A DNA stretch of 13,065 bases from the NCBI GenBank assembly GCA_023807065.1, contig JAJJLU010000967.1, positions 1 through 13,065 of the forward strand, in the 5' to 3' direction. Source of the DNA: Isotricha intestinalis. Taxonomy: Eukaryota; Ciliophora; Litostomatea; Vestibuliferida; Isotrichidae. The notes below the pieces were generated by a model. It was not told where the DNA came from, ran no database searches, and saw only the letters and a program-made list of their open reading frames with translations. The translations under genes and the position numbers were made by a program. This document shows positions 1 through 8,129 of this stretch, piece by piece; positions within the stretch are counted from its first letter, which is position 1, and every line of letters begins with the position of its first letter.

Positions 1-77
1 TTATTATTCTCTTGAATTATTTTATTATTATTGTCTTGAATTATTTCATTATTTTCTTCTTTAATTATTTCATTATT
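1..77. repeat. 77-bp block duplicated at 1711-1787
   Basis: Bases 1-77 and 1711-1787 appear identical by eye, covering just over three repeat units including an unusual one with AAA in place of GAA. Neighbouring units in the array are not this similar. The copies diverge right after base 77/1787; the left limit cannot be seen because the window begins there. This suggests that blocks of several units were copied by unequal exchange or conversion. Confidence 0.85.
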
Positions 78-3000
78 ATCTTGAATTATTTCATTATTAT
101 TATCTTGAATTATTTCATTATTATTGTCTTGTATTTTTTCATTATTTTCATCTTGAATTATTTCATTATTATCGTCTTCAATTATATTATTATTATTGTC
201 TTCAATTATTTCATTATTTTCATCTTTTATTGTTTCATTATTTTCATCATTAATTATTTCATTATTTTGCTCCTTGATTGATTCATAATTTTCATCTTGA
301 ATTATTTCATTATTTTCATTTTTAATTATTTCAGAATTTTCATCTTTCATTATTTCATTACTTTCATTTTTAATTATTTCAGAATTTTTATCTTTCATTA
401 TTTCTTTATTTTCATATTTAATAATTTCATTGTTTTTATTTTTAATCATTTCATAAATTTCATCTTTAATCATTTTATTTGTTTCATTATTTTCATTTTT
501 AATAATTTCATTATTTTCGTCTTGAATTATTTCATTATTTTCATTTTTAATTATTTCATTATTATCGTCTTGAATTATTTCATTATGTTCTTCTTTACTT
601 ATTTCATTATTATCTTCTTGAATTATTATATTATTTTCATCTTTAATAATTTCATTACTTTCATCTTTAATAATTTCATTATTTTCATCATTAATCATTT
701 CATTATTTTCGTCCTCATTTGTTATATTATTTTCCTCCTTAAGTATTTCATTATTTTCATTTTCAATTCTTTCATTATTTTCATTTTCATTGTTTTCATT
801 ATTTTCATTTTTAATAATTTCATTATTTTCATCTTTAATTATTTCGTTATTTTCATGTTTAATTATTTCTTTATTATCATCTTGAATTGTTTCATTATTT
901 TCATTATTAATTGTTTTATTGATTTCTTCCTTATTTATTTCATTATTTTCGTACTTATTTGTTTCATTATTTTCATCGTTAATAATTTCATTATTTTCAT
1001 CTTTATTTATTTCATTATTTTCATCGTTAATAATATCATTATTTTCATCTTTAATTATTTCATTAATTTCTTCCTTTATTGTTTCATTATTTTCGTACTT
1101 ATTTGTTTCATTGTTTTCCTCCTTCATTGTTTCATTATTTTCTTCCTTAATTGTTTCATTGTTTTCATTTTTAATAATTTCATTATTTTCCTCCTTAATT
1201 GTTTCATTGTTTTCATCATTAATAATTTCATTATTTTCATCTTGAATTATTTCATTATTTTCATCGTGAATTATTTCATTATTTTTGTCTTTAATTATTT
1301 CATTATTTTCGTCTTGTATTATTTCATTATTTTCATCTTGTATTATTTCATTATTTTCATCTTGAATTATTTCATTATTTTCATCTTGAATTATTTCATT
1401 GTTTTCATCTTGAATTATTTCATTATTATTGTCTTCAATAATTTCATTATTATCGTCTTGAATTATTTCATTATTTTCTTCCTTAATTATTTCATTATTT
1501 TCATCCTTTATTGTTTCATTATTTTCATCATTAATTATTTCATTATTATTGTCTTGAATTTTTTCGTTATTATTGTCTTCAATTATTACATTAATATCGT
1601 CTTGAATTATTTCATTAATATTGTCTTTAATTATTTCATTGTTTTTATCTTTAATTATTTCATTATTATTATCTTCAATTATATCATTATTATTGTCTTC
1701 AATTATTTCATTATTATTCTCTTGAATTATTTTATTATTATTGTCTTGAATTATTTCATTATTTTCTTCTTTAATTATTTCATTATTTTCATCCTTTATT
1801 GATTCATTATTTTCATCTTGAATTATTTCATTATTTTCCTCCTTGATCAATTCATAATTTTCATGTTGAATTATTTCATTATTTGCATTTTTAATTATTT
1901 CATTATTATCGTCTTGAATTATTTCATTATTTTCTTCTTTACTTATTTCATAATTTTCATATTGAATTATTTCATTATTATTGTCTTGGATTATTTCATT
2001 ATTATTGTGTTGAATTATTTCATTATTTTTATTCTTTATTATTTCATTATTTTCATCTTTCATTATTTCATTATTTTCATTGATAATTTGTTCATTATTT
2101 TTATCTTTTATTGTTTCATTATTTTCGTTTTGAATTGTTTCATTATTTTCATCTTGAATTATTTCATGAATTAATTCATAATTTTCGTCGTTGGTTATTT
2201 CATTATTGTTATCTTTTATTGTTTCATTATTTTTGTTTTGAATTATTTCATTATTTTCGTCTTGAATTATTTTATTTTTTTCATCTTTATTTATTTCATT
2301 ATTTTCCTCCTTAATTATTTCATTATTTTCCTCCTTAATTATTTCATTATTTTCCTCCTTAATTATTTCATTATTTTCATTTTTAATAATTTCATTATTT
2401 ACTTCTTCCATTTTACTTTTTTCTTTTATTTCTTCACTGTTTTCTTCATTTTTATTATTATCTTCTTTTATTTCATTTTTCTCTTTTTCTTCATAATTTC
2501 CTTCAATATTTATTTCACAATTTTCTTCTTTATTATTTTCCCTGTTACCATCATCTATTTCTTTATCTTTTTCTTTATTATTAATTTGTTCTTCATTCTT
2601 TTCATTCATTATTTCAAATCCATCTTTTTCTTTAATTTCATTTTCTTCTTTATTACTTTCTTCATTTTTTATTTCTTCATTTTTTTTATTTATATCATTA
2701 CCTTCAATAATTTCAAATTCAATTTTATCTATATCATTATTATTATATTTTTGTTTATCTTTTTCACTATTCTCTTTTCCTATTATATAATCATTTAATT
2801 TATCATTTCTATCATTTTTTTCCTCAGTATCTTCAATAATTTTAATATCTTCTTTACTTTTATTACACTTCATATCTTTATTTATTAACTCTTTAATTTC
2901 TTTAATTTCATTATTATTAATTATTGTTAATTGATTTTCAAAATACCTTTTTTCTTTAATTTTATTATTAGAATTGTCTTTATTTTGTTCATTTTTTTCA

Positions 3001-4133
3001 TTTTCTTTAAAATCTTTATAATAAATTATATTATTATTGTTTTCAATTATTCCATTATCAAAAACTTTAATATTTAAATTTTTATTTTTATTAACTTTAT
3101 TTTTGAATTCATCATTTTCATAATTATAATCTCTTGTTATGATTGTATGATGATTATTTATTTTTTTAAATCTACTTCTTTTATGAGAAAAAACAGTAAA
3201 TCCTTCAGTTGTTTCTTCTTTATTATCTTTAAATCTTTCAAATATTTTTTTTTCCTTTCTTCCTGATTTATCTTTTCCATTTTTATTTATTTCTTCACTT
3301 TCACTCGATGAAGTCTTATCCTCATTATCAACTTCTGTAATTATACTAAAACCTTTTTTTAAATTATTCTGTCTCATTTTTTTATTATATTCTCTTATCA
3401 TTCTTTTTTTTTCCATTTTCTCTTGAATTACTCTAATTTCTTTTTTTCTCTTTTCTTCTGGTGTTAAACTATAATTGTAATTATTTGAATTATTTTTATA
3501 ATTATAACTATAATTATTAAAACTAAAACCAAAATTATCATTATTATTTATATCATAATCATTATTATTTCTTTTTAAAGGTTCAAACGAATGTGTATTA
3601 TCTTTATAAATATATTGATTTTCTTTCCTAACTTCCATATATTGATTCTTTTTTTTTCTATTTTTTTCTTCTTTTTTCCTGTTAATTTCTCTTATTTTTT
3701 CTTTAACCATTCTTTCTCTAATTTTCCTTTTATCTTCTTCAGAAATATTTAAAATTCTTTGTTGATTTTTTTGAGGAATATAGAAATCATTATTATTTCT
3801 AGAAGGACTTCCAGAAAAAGCAGATAATGGTTTATCGCTTAAGTGAGATTTTCTATATCCTGAATCAGAAGAAGAATCTAAATCCGTTGAAGAAGGTAAT
3901 AAAGAAAAACTTTTTGATATTTCATATCCTTTCATATTATTTTCTACTGAATATGAATTTCTTGATGTTGAATTTTTATTTGAAGGATTTAAATATTCTA
4001 CCATTTCTTTTATTGATTTTTTCTCTGAAGGATTTAATAAGATTGTTGTTACTTTTAAATCTCTTTCTCTTGGGTTTTTTTTCAATATATTATTATCTTC
4101 TTCAGAGAAATTTGAGCTTGGAAAAGAAGACAT
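1..4133 (-). CDS. Giant octapeptide-repeat protein, N-terminal 1377 codons (3' end off the window)
   Basis: Function unknown; I do not recognise the family. The frame starts at the ATG complementary to 4131-4133 and stays open to the left edge, so the protein exceeds 1377 residues. Residues 1-578 are hydrophilic and have no signal peptide or membrane segment. They include a Ser-rich stretch (about 74-112), two basic, probably helical segments (about 131-163 and 223-257) that both open with a S/T-x-E-E-x-K-R-K motif, an Asn/Tyr-rich stretch between them, and then Glu/Lys/Asn-rich sequence. From residue 579 on the protein is a tandem array of eight-residue units, N-N-E-I-I-[QK]-[DE]-E. All length changes in the array are multiples of three bases, which argues for selection on this frame. 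The frame has more ATA isoleucine codons near the start, like its neighbours. It is divergent from the aldolase gene across 380 bases. A cytoskeletal or scaffold role is only a guess from composition. Confidence 0.85.
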   Translation of the reverse strand, partial: MSSFPSSNFSEEDNNILKKNPRERDLKVTTILLNPSEKKSIKEMVEYLNPSNKNSTSRNSYSVENNMKGYEISKSFSLLPSSTDLDSSSDSGYRKSHLSDKPLSAFSGSPSRNNNDFYIPQKNQQRILNISEEDKRKIRERMVKEKIREINRKKEEKNRKKKNQYMEVRKENQYIYKDNTHSFEPLKRNNNDYDINNNDNFGFSFNNYSYNYKNNSNNYNYSLTPEEKRKKEIRVIQEKMEKKRMIREYNKKMRQNNLKKGFSIITEVDNEDKTSSSESEEINKNGKDKSGRKEKKIFERFKDNKEETTEGFTVFSHKRSRFKKINNHHTIITRDYNYENDEFKNKVNKNKNLNIKVFDNGIIENNNNIIYYKDFKENEKNEQNKDNSNNKIKEKRYFENQLTIINNNEIKEIKELINKDMKCNKSKEDIKIIEDTEEKNDRNDKLNDYIIGKENSEKDKQKYNNNDIDKIEFEIIEGNDINKKNEEIKNEESNKEENEIKEKDGFEIMNEKNEEQINNKEKDKEIDDGNRENNKEENCEINIEGNYEEKEKNEIKEDNNKNEENSEEIKEKSKMEEVNNEIIKNENNEIIKEENNEIIKEENNEIIKEENNEINKDEKNKIIQDENNEIIQNKNNETIKDNNNEITNDENYELIHEIIQDENNETIQNENNETIKDKNNEQIINENNEIMKDENNEIIKNKNNEIIQHNNNEIIQDNNNEIIQYENYEISKEENNEIIQDDNNEIIKNANNEIIQHENYELIKEENNEIIQDENNESIKDENNEIIKEENNEIIQDNNNKIIQENNNEIIEDNNNDIIEDNNNEIIKDKNNEIIKDNINEIIQDDINVIIEDNNNEKIQDNNNEIINDENNETIKDENNEIIKEENNEIIQDDNNEIIEDNNNEIIQDENNEIIQDENNEIIQDENNEIIQDENNEIIQDENNEIIKDKNNEIIHDENNEIIQDENNEIINDENNETIKEENNEIIKNENNETIKEENNETMKEENNETNKYENNETIKEEINEIIKDENNDIINDENNEINKDENNEIINDENNETNKYENNEINKEEINKTINNENNETIQDDNKEIIKHENNEIIKDENNEIIKNENNENNENENNERIENENNEILKEENNITNEDENNEMINDENNEIIKDESNEIIKDENNIIIQEDNNEISKEEHNEIIQDDNNEIIKNENNEIIQDENNEIIKNENNETNKMIKDEIYEMIKNKNNEIIKYENKEIMKDKNSEIIKNESNEIMKDENSEIIKNENNEIIQDENYESIKEQNNEIINDENNETIKDENNEIIEDNNNNIIEDDNNEIIQDENNEKIQDNNNEIIQDNNNEIIQDNNEIIKEENNEIIQDNNNKIIQENN
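1711..1787. repeat. Second copy of the 77-bp block at 1-77
   Basis: Partner of the block at 1-77, offset by 1710 bases. The offset equals 71 units of 24 plus 6, in line with one nine-base insertion and one unit three bases short lying between them. Confidence 0.85.
2306..2377. repeat. Three identical consecutive 24-bp units
   Basis: Three exact copies of a unit beginning CCTCCTTAATT (plus strand), with starts at 2306, 2330 and 2354. They encode I-I-K-E-E-N-N-E on the minus strand. They lie next to the N-terminal edge of the array and look like its youngest local amplification. Confidence 0.9.
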
Positions 4134-4513
4134 ATTTCAAAAATTTAAATTATTTATTTTTGGTTTTAGGTGATTAATTATTTAATTTTTAATTTTTTTT
4201 TTTATGTTTTATGTGTTTAATAAAATATTTAACAAATTATTATTATAAAGTTTAATAATGAATACTAATATTAAGAATTATATTTATTTAATATTAATAT
4301 CTTCTTTTACATTTTTATCTTTTATTTTGGTTGAATCAATTAAATTTAGAAAAAAAAAATCACACTTTCAAAAATAAAAGGAAACTATTATAAGAACTAA
4401 TAATATAACATTTATATTTATATATTAACAGAAATTTTTATTTATATTCTTTCATACAATAAAAAGGTTTTTATATACGATTTATAAATAAAAATAATAT
4501 ATAAAATAAAAGA
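4134..4513. promoter_or_regulatory. Divergent intergenic region, presumed bidirectional upstream region
   Basis: 380 bases separate the ATG of the octad-repeat gene (minus) from the ATG of the aldolase (plus), so both upstream regions must lie here. The sequence is almost pure A/T with poly-A and poly-T runs. I see no convincing TATA-type, initiator or RNA-gene signal that stands out from the base composition. The aldolase ATG follows an A-rich leader (ATAAAATAAAAGA), as is usual in such genomes. Confidence 0.5.
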
Positions 4514-5548
4514 ATGTCAAAAAAGATTTCATTTGCTTGTGATTATTTAGAAGGAGCTCATCCAGAAATATTAAAAAAATTAATGGAAACAAATATGATT
4601 CAAGCCCAAGGATATGGATTAGATGAATTTTCAGAATCAGCAAAAAAGAAAATCCGACAAGCTTGTGACGCTCCAGAAGCAGATATATTTTTTTTAGCAG
4701 GAGGAACTCAAACAAATGAAATAGTAATATATTCCTTATTAAAATCATATCAAGGAGTAATATCAGCAGAAACAGGTCATATAAACACACATGAAGCAGG
4801 AGCAATAGAATTTGGAGGTCATAAAATATTAACAATAAAACAACAATATGGTAAAGTCAATTATAAAGACATAAAAAAATATATTCAAAATTATTGGGAT
4901 GATAGTAATAAAGATCATATGGTAATGCCAGGAATGGTTTATATATCTCAACCAACAGAATATGGAACATTATATTCATTACAAGAATTAGAAGAAATAA
5001 GTTCAGTATGTAAAGAATATAAGATTCCATTATTTGTAGATGGAGCAAGATTAGCTTATGCATTAGCTTGTCCTGAAAATAATGTTAGTTTAAAAGATCT
5101 TGCTAGATTATGTGATGTTTTCTATATTGGTGGAACTAAATGTGGTGCTTTATTTGGTGAAGCTGTTGTTATTCCTAAACATAATTTCATTCCTCATTTT
5201 TTTACTCTTATTAAACAACAAGGTGCTCTTCTTGCTAAAGGAAGAATTAATGCTATTCAATTTGATACGTTATTCACTGATGATTTATATTTTAAATTAG
5301 GAAAAATTGCTATTGATGCTGCTCAAAAAATTAAAGAAGCGTTAAAAAATAAAGGTTATGAATTTGATGTACCTTCTCCTACTAATCAAATTTTTATTAT
5401 TTTAAATCAAAGTCAATTAGATAAAATTCAAGAATTTGTTACTCTTGGTTTTTGGGAAAATCTTGAGGATGGAAGAAAAGTTATGAGAATTGCTACAAGC
5501 TGGGCAACGACTGAAGAAAATGTTAAAAAACTTATTGAATTATTATAA
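4514..5548 (+). CDS. Low-specificity L-threonine aldolase, bacterial type (PLP-dependent)
   Basis: Predicted to cleave L-threonine or L-allo-threonine to glycine and acetaldehyde, as a fold-type I PLP enzyme of the aromatic amino acid beta-eliminating lyase/threonine aldolase family. At 344 residues it has the usual full length. The N-terminal F-A-C-D-Y-L-E-G-A-H-P motif is present. So are G-G-T-Q-T-N (63-68) for phosphate binding, E-T-G-H-I-N-T-H-E-A-G-A (86-97) with the stacking His89, and V-D-G-A-R-L (175-180) with the Asp that contacts the PLP ring nitrogen. The Schiff-base Lys209 sits in Y-I-G-G-T-K-C-G-A-L-F-G-E-A. No targeting peptide is visible, so it is probably cytosolic. The G-G-T-K-x-G-A-L-F-G-E-A version is the one I associate with bacteria, so acquisition from bacteria is plausible but needs a tree. 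No intron is needed. Codon use changes sharply at about codon 185: ATA/GCA/GTA before it, ATT/GCT/GTT/CTT after it. The gene ends in TAA and converges on the next gene. Confidence 0.93.
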   Translation: MSKKISFACDYLEGAHPEILKKLMETNMIQAQGYGLDEFSESAKKKIRQACDAPEADIFFLAGGTQTNEIVIYSLLKSYQGVISAETGHINTHEAGAIEFGGHKILTIKQQYGKVNYKDIKKYIQNYWDDSNKDHMVMPGMVYISQPTEYGTLYSLQELEEISSVCKEYKIPLFVDGARLAYALACPENNVSLKDLARLCDVFYIGGTKCGALFGEAVVIPKHNFIPHFFTLIKQQGALLAKGRINAIQFDTLFTDDLYFKLGKIAIDAAQKIKEALKNKGYEFDVPSPTNQIFIILNQSQLDKIQEFVTLGFWENLEDGRKVMRIATSWATTEENVKKLIELL

Positions 5549-5723
5549 AATTAATTATTTATTTAAAAAATTTAATTTATGGGTTCTAATTCATTATAAA
5601 TAAGTAAATAAGCATAACAATAAATAATCTAGTATTATATAATAAATACATTAAATAAATCGTTAATTTGAAAAGAAAAAAATATTTAATTAAAAATGTA
5701 ATTTAAATATTAATTTTTTTAAA
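5549..5723. other. Convergent intergenic region holding two 3' ends
   Basis: 175 bases lie between the TAA of the aldolase and the TAA of the kinase-like gene. The two transcripts must terminate here, face to face. The sequence is A/T-rich with several AATAAA-like hexamers, which are not informative at this composition. No hairpin terminator, RNA gene or small reading frame stands out. Confidence 0.5.
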
Positions 5724-8129
5724 TTAAAATTGACTATTCTCAGCATCAGTATTAATTTCATTATCATCAATATCTAAATTATTTTTATCTCCTAAAATTG
5801 CATTATCTTCTTTTTTATTAATATTTTTATCAACCATAAAAATTTGACTAATAAAATATAATATATCTCCTAAAATTTCATTTTCACTTTTTCCAATCGT
5901 AAAATTATTCCAAACTTTAACAATTTTACCATCAACATCATCTTTAATGATTTTATAAGAAAATTCATTGACAAAATTTTTATTATTATTATTATTTAAC
6001 AAACTTTCATTTGCTTCTTTACAAATTTTATCTAAAGCTTCATTAAGCATTTTAATCTTTATTTCAATTTCAACAATTAATCCAGTTCCTAAAAATTTAG
6101 GACAAGAAGTTAAAATACCATAATTTTCATCATTTAAAAATTTTATTTGTTTACTAAACTCATTAACTGTTTTTAATATATTAAATAAATTTTCATTTAA
6201 TTTTTCTCCTGGATTATTAAAAGAACTTAAGTAAAATTTTATATGATCAATGTCATTAATTATTGCAAATATATTATCTGAATCAAATTGTATTATTCCT
6301 CTATTTTTTATTTTTATATTTTCATCATATAATTGTAAATTATTTTCTAATAAAATTTTTTTCGCTTGAGCAACTTGATTTTCGTTTTCTAAAGAAAAAT
6401 AATTTCCAAAATGATTTCTTAAATTTAAAGTATTTAAAGTGTTAATCATTATATTTTCGACTTTTTCATTTGAATTTAATTCACAATTAGCAAAAGAATA
6501 ATTTTCTAAGTTTCTTATTAAACATATTTTAATTGATTCTATTTTCTTCTTTTCAATGTCTGTCAATTGGAAATTACTATTTATATTCATATTCATTGTT
6601 GCTTCATTGAAAATAAAATTTTGACTTAAAAATAAATATTCATTTATAAAATGATTAAAAGTTTTTATATCACTTGGATTATCGAAAAAAATTCCATATT
6701 CATTTTCTGGATTATTAATATAATAATCCATATATTCATTTAAAATTTTCCCTGAAGAAGAAATATTATATTCTTCTTTTTCAAATATATTATTATAAGT
6801 AGTTAAAATACTTTTTTCATTCGGATTGAAATTTTTATCAAAAATAATTTTATCATAATTAATATTTTTATCTCTATTAAAGTTAATAATTCCACTTATT
6901 TGATTATAAAAACTTTCAATAAAATCTTTATGATAATTATCACATAATTTAAAATAAGAATTAACAGAAATTTTAACATTATCATCATCAATAGTATTAA
7001 TATTATAAGAAAAAAAATTTAAATTTTTTAAAAGATCATTAAAATTCTTTTTTGAATTTTCCGAAATATTTTTACATATAATTTCCGTTGATAATTCCAT
7101 TCCAAATCCTATTTTTTTAACATCACAAGTTAAAAAACCATATTTTTTATCAAATTCAAATTCAATAAATTTATTTATTAATTGACAAATATTATTTACT
7201 TCATTTACTTTTGTCCAAATTCCATTTTTTAATTCTTCTTCATTTAAAGTTCCTATAATTTCTAAATGTTCACTGAAATTAATTAAAATAATTATACTGT
7301 AATCTTCTTTAAAATAAATTGTTCTATTTTGAGGAAAATTATTTTGCAATTGATATTTTTTTTCTTTTTCATTATCATAATTTATATAATTTAATATTTC
7401 ATTCCATTTATCTTCATTGTCTTCATTGTAAGTAATATTATTTAATAAAGGTAAATTTTTAGTATCTATTAATTTATTTATTGTTCTTGTTAAATCTTTT
7501 TCAATTTCACTTCTCTTTTCATTTTGAATAATATTTTCAAAAGGATAATTTTTAATATTTCTACTTAATTTAACGGTAAATTTTTTAAAGTTCTTTAAAT
7601 TTTTATCATAAAAAGGAAAAGAATTTTCATTAATTTCTTCTTTAATAATATCTTTAAATTCATAATAAGAATCAATTTTATGATAATCATCAATAATAGG
7701 AATTAATAAATCTTTAAAAACTTTAATAGAATCATAATCATTAATTTGAACTCCAATTTTATCATCTAATAAATTTTCAGAAATTTTAATAATATTATTA
7801 ATATTTCCTCCATTTTTACTTTTTAAATATTTAATATCTTTAAATAATTCTTTACTTAAATACTTTTTTAATAAAGAATCTTTTTGTAAAAAAGGATATT
7901 TTGAAATTGGTTGTCCTAAAGGATAAGGTTCTGGAATAATTAAACCATTTGTTTTTCTTTCTTCTTCACTCATTAATCCTGCTAAATATTTTATCATATA
8001 TACTAAAGGATTTTTTACTCTTTCATGAACTAATGAATTTATCATTTCTGATATTATTCTTTCTATATCGTTTTCTTCTATATATTTTTTAGCTATTAAT
8101 GTTTGATTTGAAATATCTGATTTTTCCAT
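5724..8129 (-). CDS. DPY30/RIIa-like protein with two degenerate phosphagen (arginine) kinase units, probable pseudokinase
   Basis: 801 residues, no introns. Residues about 13-56 resemble a DPY30/RIIa dimerisation-docking helix pair (K-K-Y-I-E-E-N, then N-P-L-V-Y-M-I-K-Y-L). Such segments are known in axonemal radial-spoke and A-kinase-anchor-binding proteins. Residues about 79-425 follow the ATP:guanido phosphotransferase layout: S-L-L-K-K-Y-L-S-K-E-L-F, D-L-L-I-P-I-I-D-D-Y-H, S-R-N-I-K-N-Y-P-F, S-E-H-L-E-I-I-G and Y-G-F-L-T-C. A second unit (about 436-765) has G-I-F-F-D, R-N-L-E-N-Y-S-F, R-G-I-I-Q-F, D-H-I-K-F and Y-G-I-L-T-S-C-P-K-F-L-G-T-G. Against arginine kinase, the nucleotide-contacting arginines (124, 126, 229, 280) and Glu225 are replaced in both units (T185, K187, E290, E345 and S286; K534, C536, K631, I685 and I627). 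Only the second keeps the reactive Cys (676). An anchored, structural or sensing role is inferred. The acidic tail (about 770-801) is probably disordered. Confidence 0.8.
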   Translation of the reverse strand: MEKSDISNQTLIAKKYIEENDIERIISEMINSLVHERVKNPLVYMIKYLAGLMSEEERKTNGLIIPEPYPLGQPISKYPFLQKDSLLKKYLSKELFKDIKYLKSKNGGNINNIIKISENLLDDKIGVQINDYDSIKVFKDLLIPIIDDYHKIDSYYEFKDIIKEEINENSFPFYDKNLKNFKKFTVKLSRNIKNYPFENIIQNEKRSEIEKDLTRTINKLIDTKNLPLLNNITYNEDNEDKWNEILNYINYDNEKEKKYQLQNNFPQNRTIYFKEDYSIIILINFSEHLEIIGTLNEEELKNGIWTKVNEVNNICQLINKFIEFEFDKKYGFLTCDVKKIGFGMELSTEIICKNISENSKKNFNDLLKNLNFFSYNINTIDDDNVKISVNSYFKLCDNYHKDFIESFYNQISGIINFNRDKNINYDKIIFDKNFNPNEKSILTTYNNIFEKEEYNISSSGKILNEYMDYYINNPENEYGIFFDNPSDIKTFNHFINEYLFLSQNFIFNEATMNMNINSNFQLTDIEKKKIESIKICLIRNLENYSFANCELNSNEKVENIMINTLNTLNLRNHFGNYFSLENENQVAQAKKILLENNLQLYDENIKIKNRGIIQFDSDNIFAIINDIDHIKFYLSSFNNPGEKLNENLFNILKTVNEFSKQIKFLNDENYGILTSCPKFLGTGLIVEIEIKIKMLNEALDKICKEANESLLNNNNNKNFVNEFSYKIIKDDVDGKIVKVWNNFTIGKSENEILGDILYFISQIFMVDKNINKKEDNAILGDKNNLDIDDNEINTDAENSQF

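Larger units (their letters stand above)
1..2399 (-). repeat. Tandem array of 24-bp (eight-codon) units, about 98 complete copies
   Basis: Read on the minus strand the basic unit is AATAATGAAATAATTCAAGA plus TGAA, with many variants. Common forms end in GATGAA, GAAGAA, AAGGAGGAA or GACAAT. From 2399 to 30 I count 98 units. The residual length is explained by one seven-codon unit (near 85-110), a three-codon insertion (near 450-490) and a four-codon insertion (near 2160-2175). A partial unit fills 1-29, so the array continues beyond the window. Isoleucine occupies positions 4 and 5 (threonine sometimes replaces the first), and charged or amide residues fill the rest. A strict spacing of eight does not suit a canonical heptad coiled coil, so disorder or a beta-type repeat is as likely. 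Confidence 0.95.

Noticed and set aside
1..2399. CRISPR array or non-coding satellite
   Set aside because: The units are directly adjacent with no unique spacers, and the frame is preserved across all irregular units, which fits a coding tandem repeat.
12..2798. Plus-strand frames encoding repeated N-Y-F-I-I-F-I-L hydrophobic octads (12-281, 297-1802, 1818-2174, 2238-2798)
   Set aside because: They are the exact codon-antiparallel reading of the minus-strand octad repeat. They are broken by stops, start only at TTG-type codons, and end where the non-repetitive minus-strand N-terminus continues uninterrupted to a good ATG.
1..4133. Apicomplexan (Plasmodium-like) or Dictyostelium origin suggested by A/T richness and Asn runs
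   Set aside because: The ATTGGGG terminal repeat does not match TT(T/C)AGGG of Plasmodium or the A-plus-G-run ends of Dictyostelium. Intronless compact packing fits a ciliate macronucleus better, though this is not proven.
3827..4177. Plus-strand Leu/Phe-rich frame opposite the octad gene N-terminus
   Set aside because: Antisense to a longer continuous minus frame, with composition typical of complemented A-rich codons and no recognisable motif.
4378..4500. A possible RNA gene upstream of the aldolase
   Set aside because: No stable stem with G/C pairs, no tRNA-like arms and no internal promoter boxes could be identified by eye.
4482..5063. Minus-strand Leu/Ile-rich frames (4482-4835, 4857-5063) and the plus frame 5100-5300 inside the aldolase
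   Set aside because: They overlap the well-supported aldolase in other frames and have no conserved features.
5549..5723. AATAAA-like hexamers as polyadenylation signals
   Set aside because: At this base composition such hexamers occur by chance everywhere, so calling any one of them is not supported.
6263..6445. Plus-strand 60-residue frame within the kinase-like gene
   Set aside because: Antisense shadow, short, hydrophobic because it complements A-rich coding sequence.
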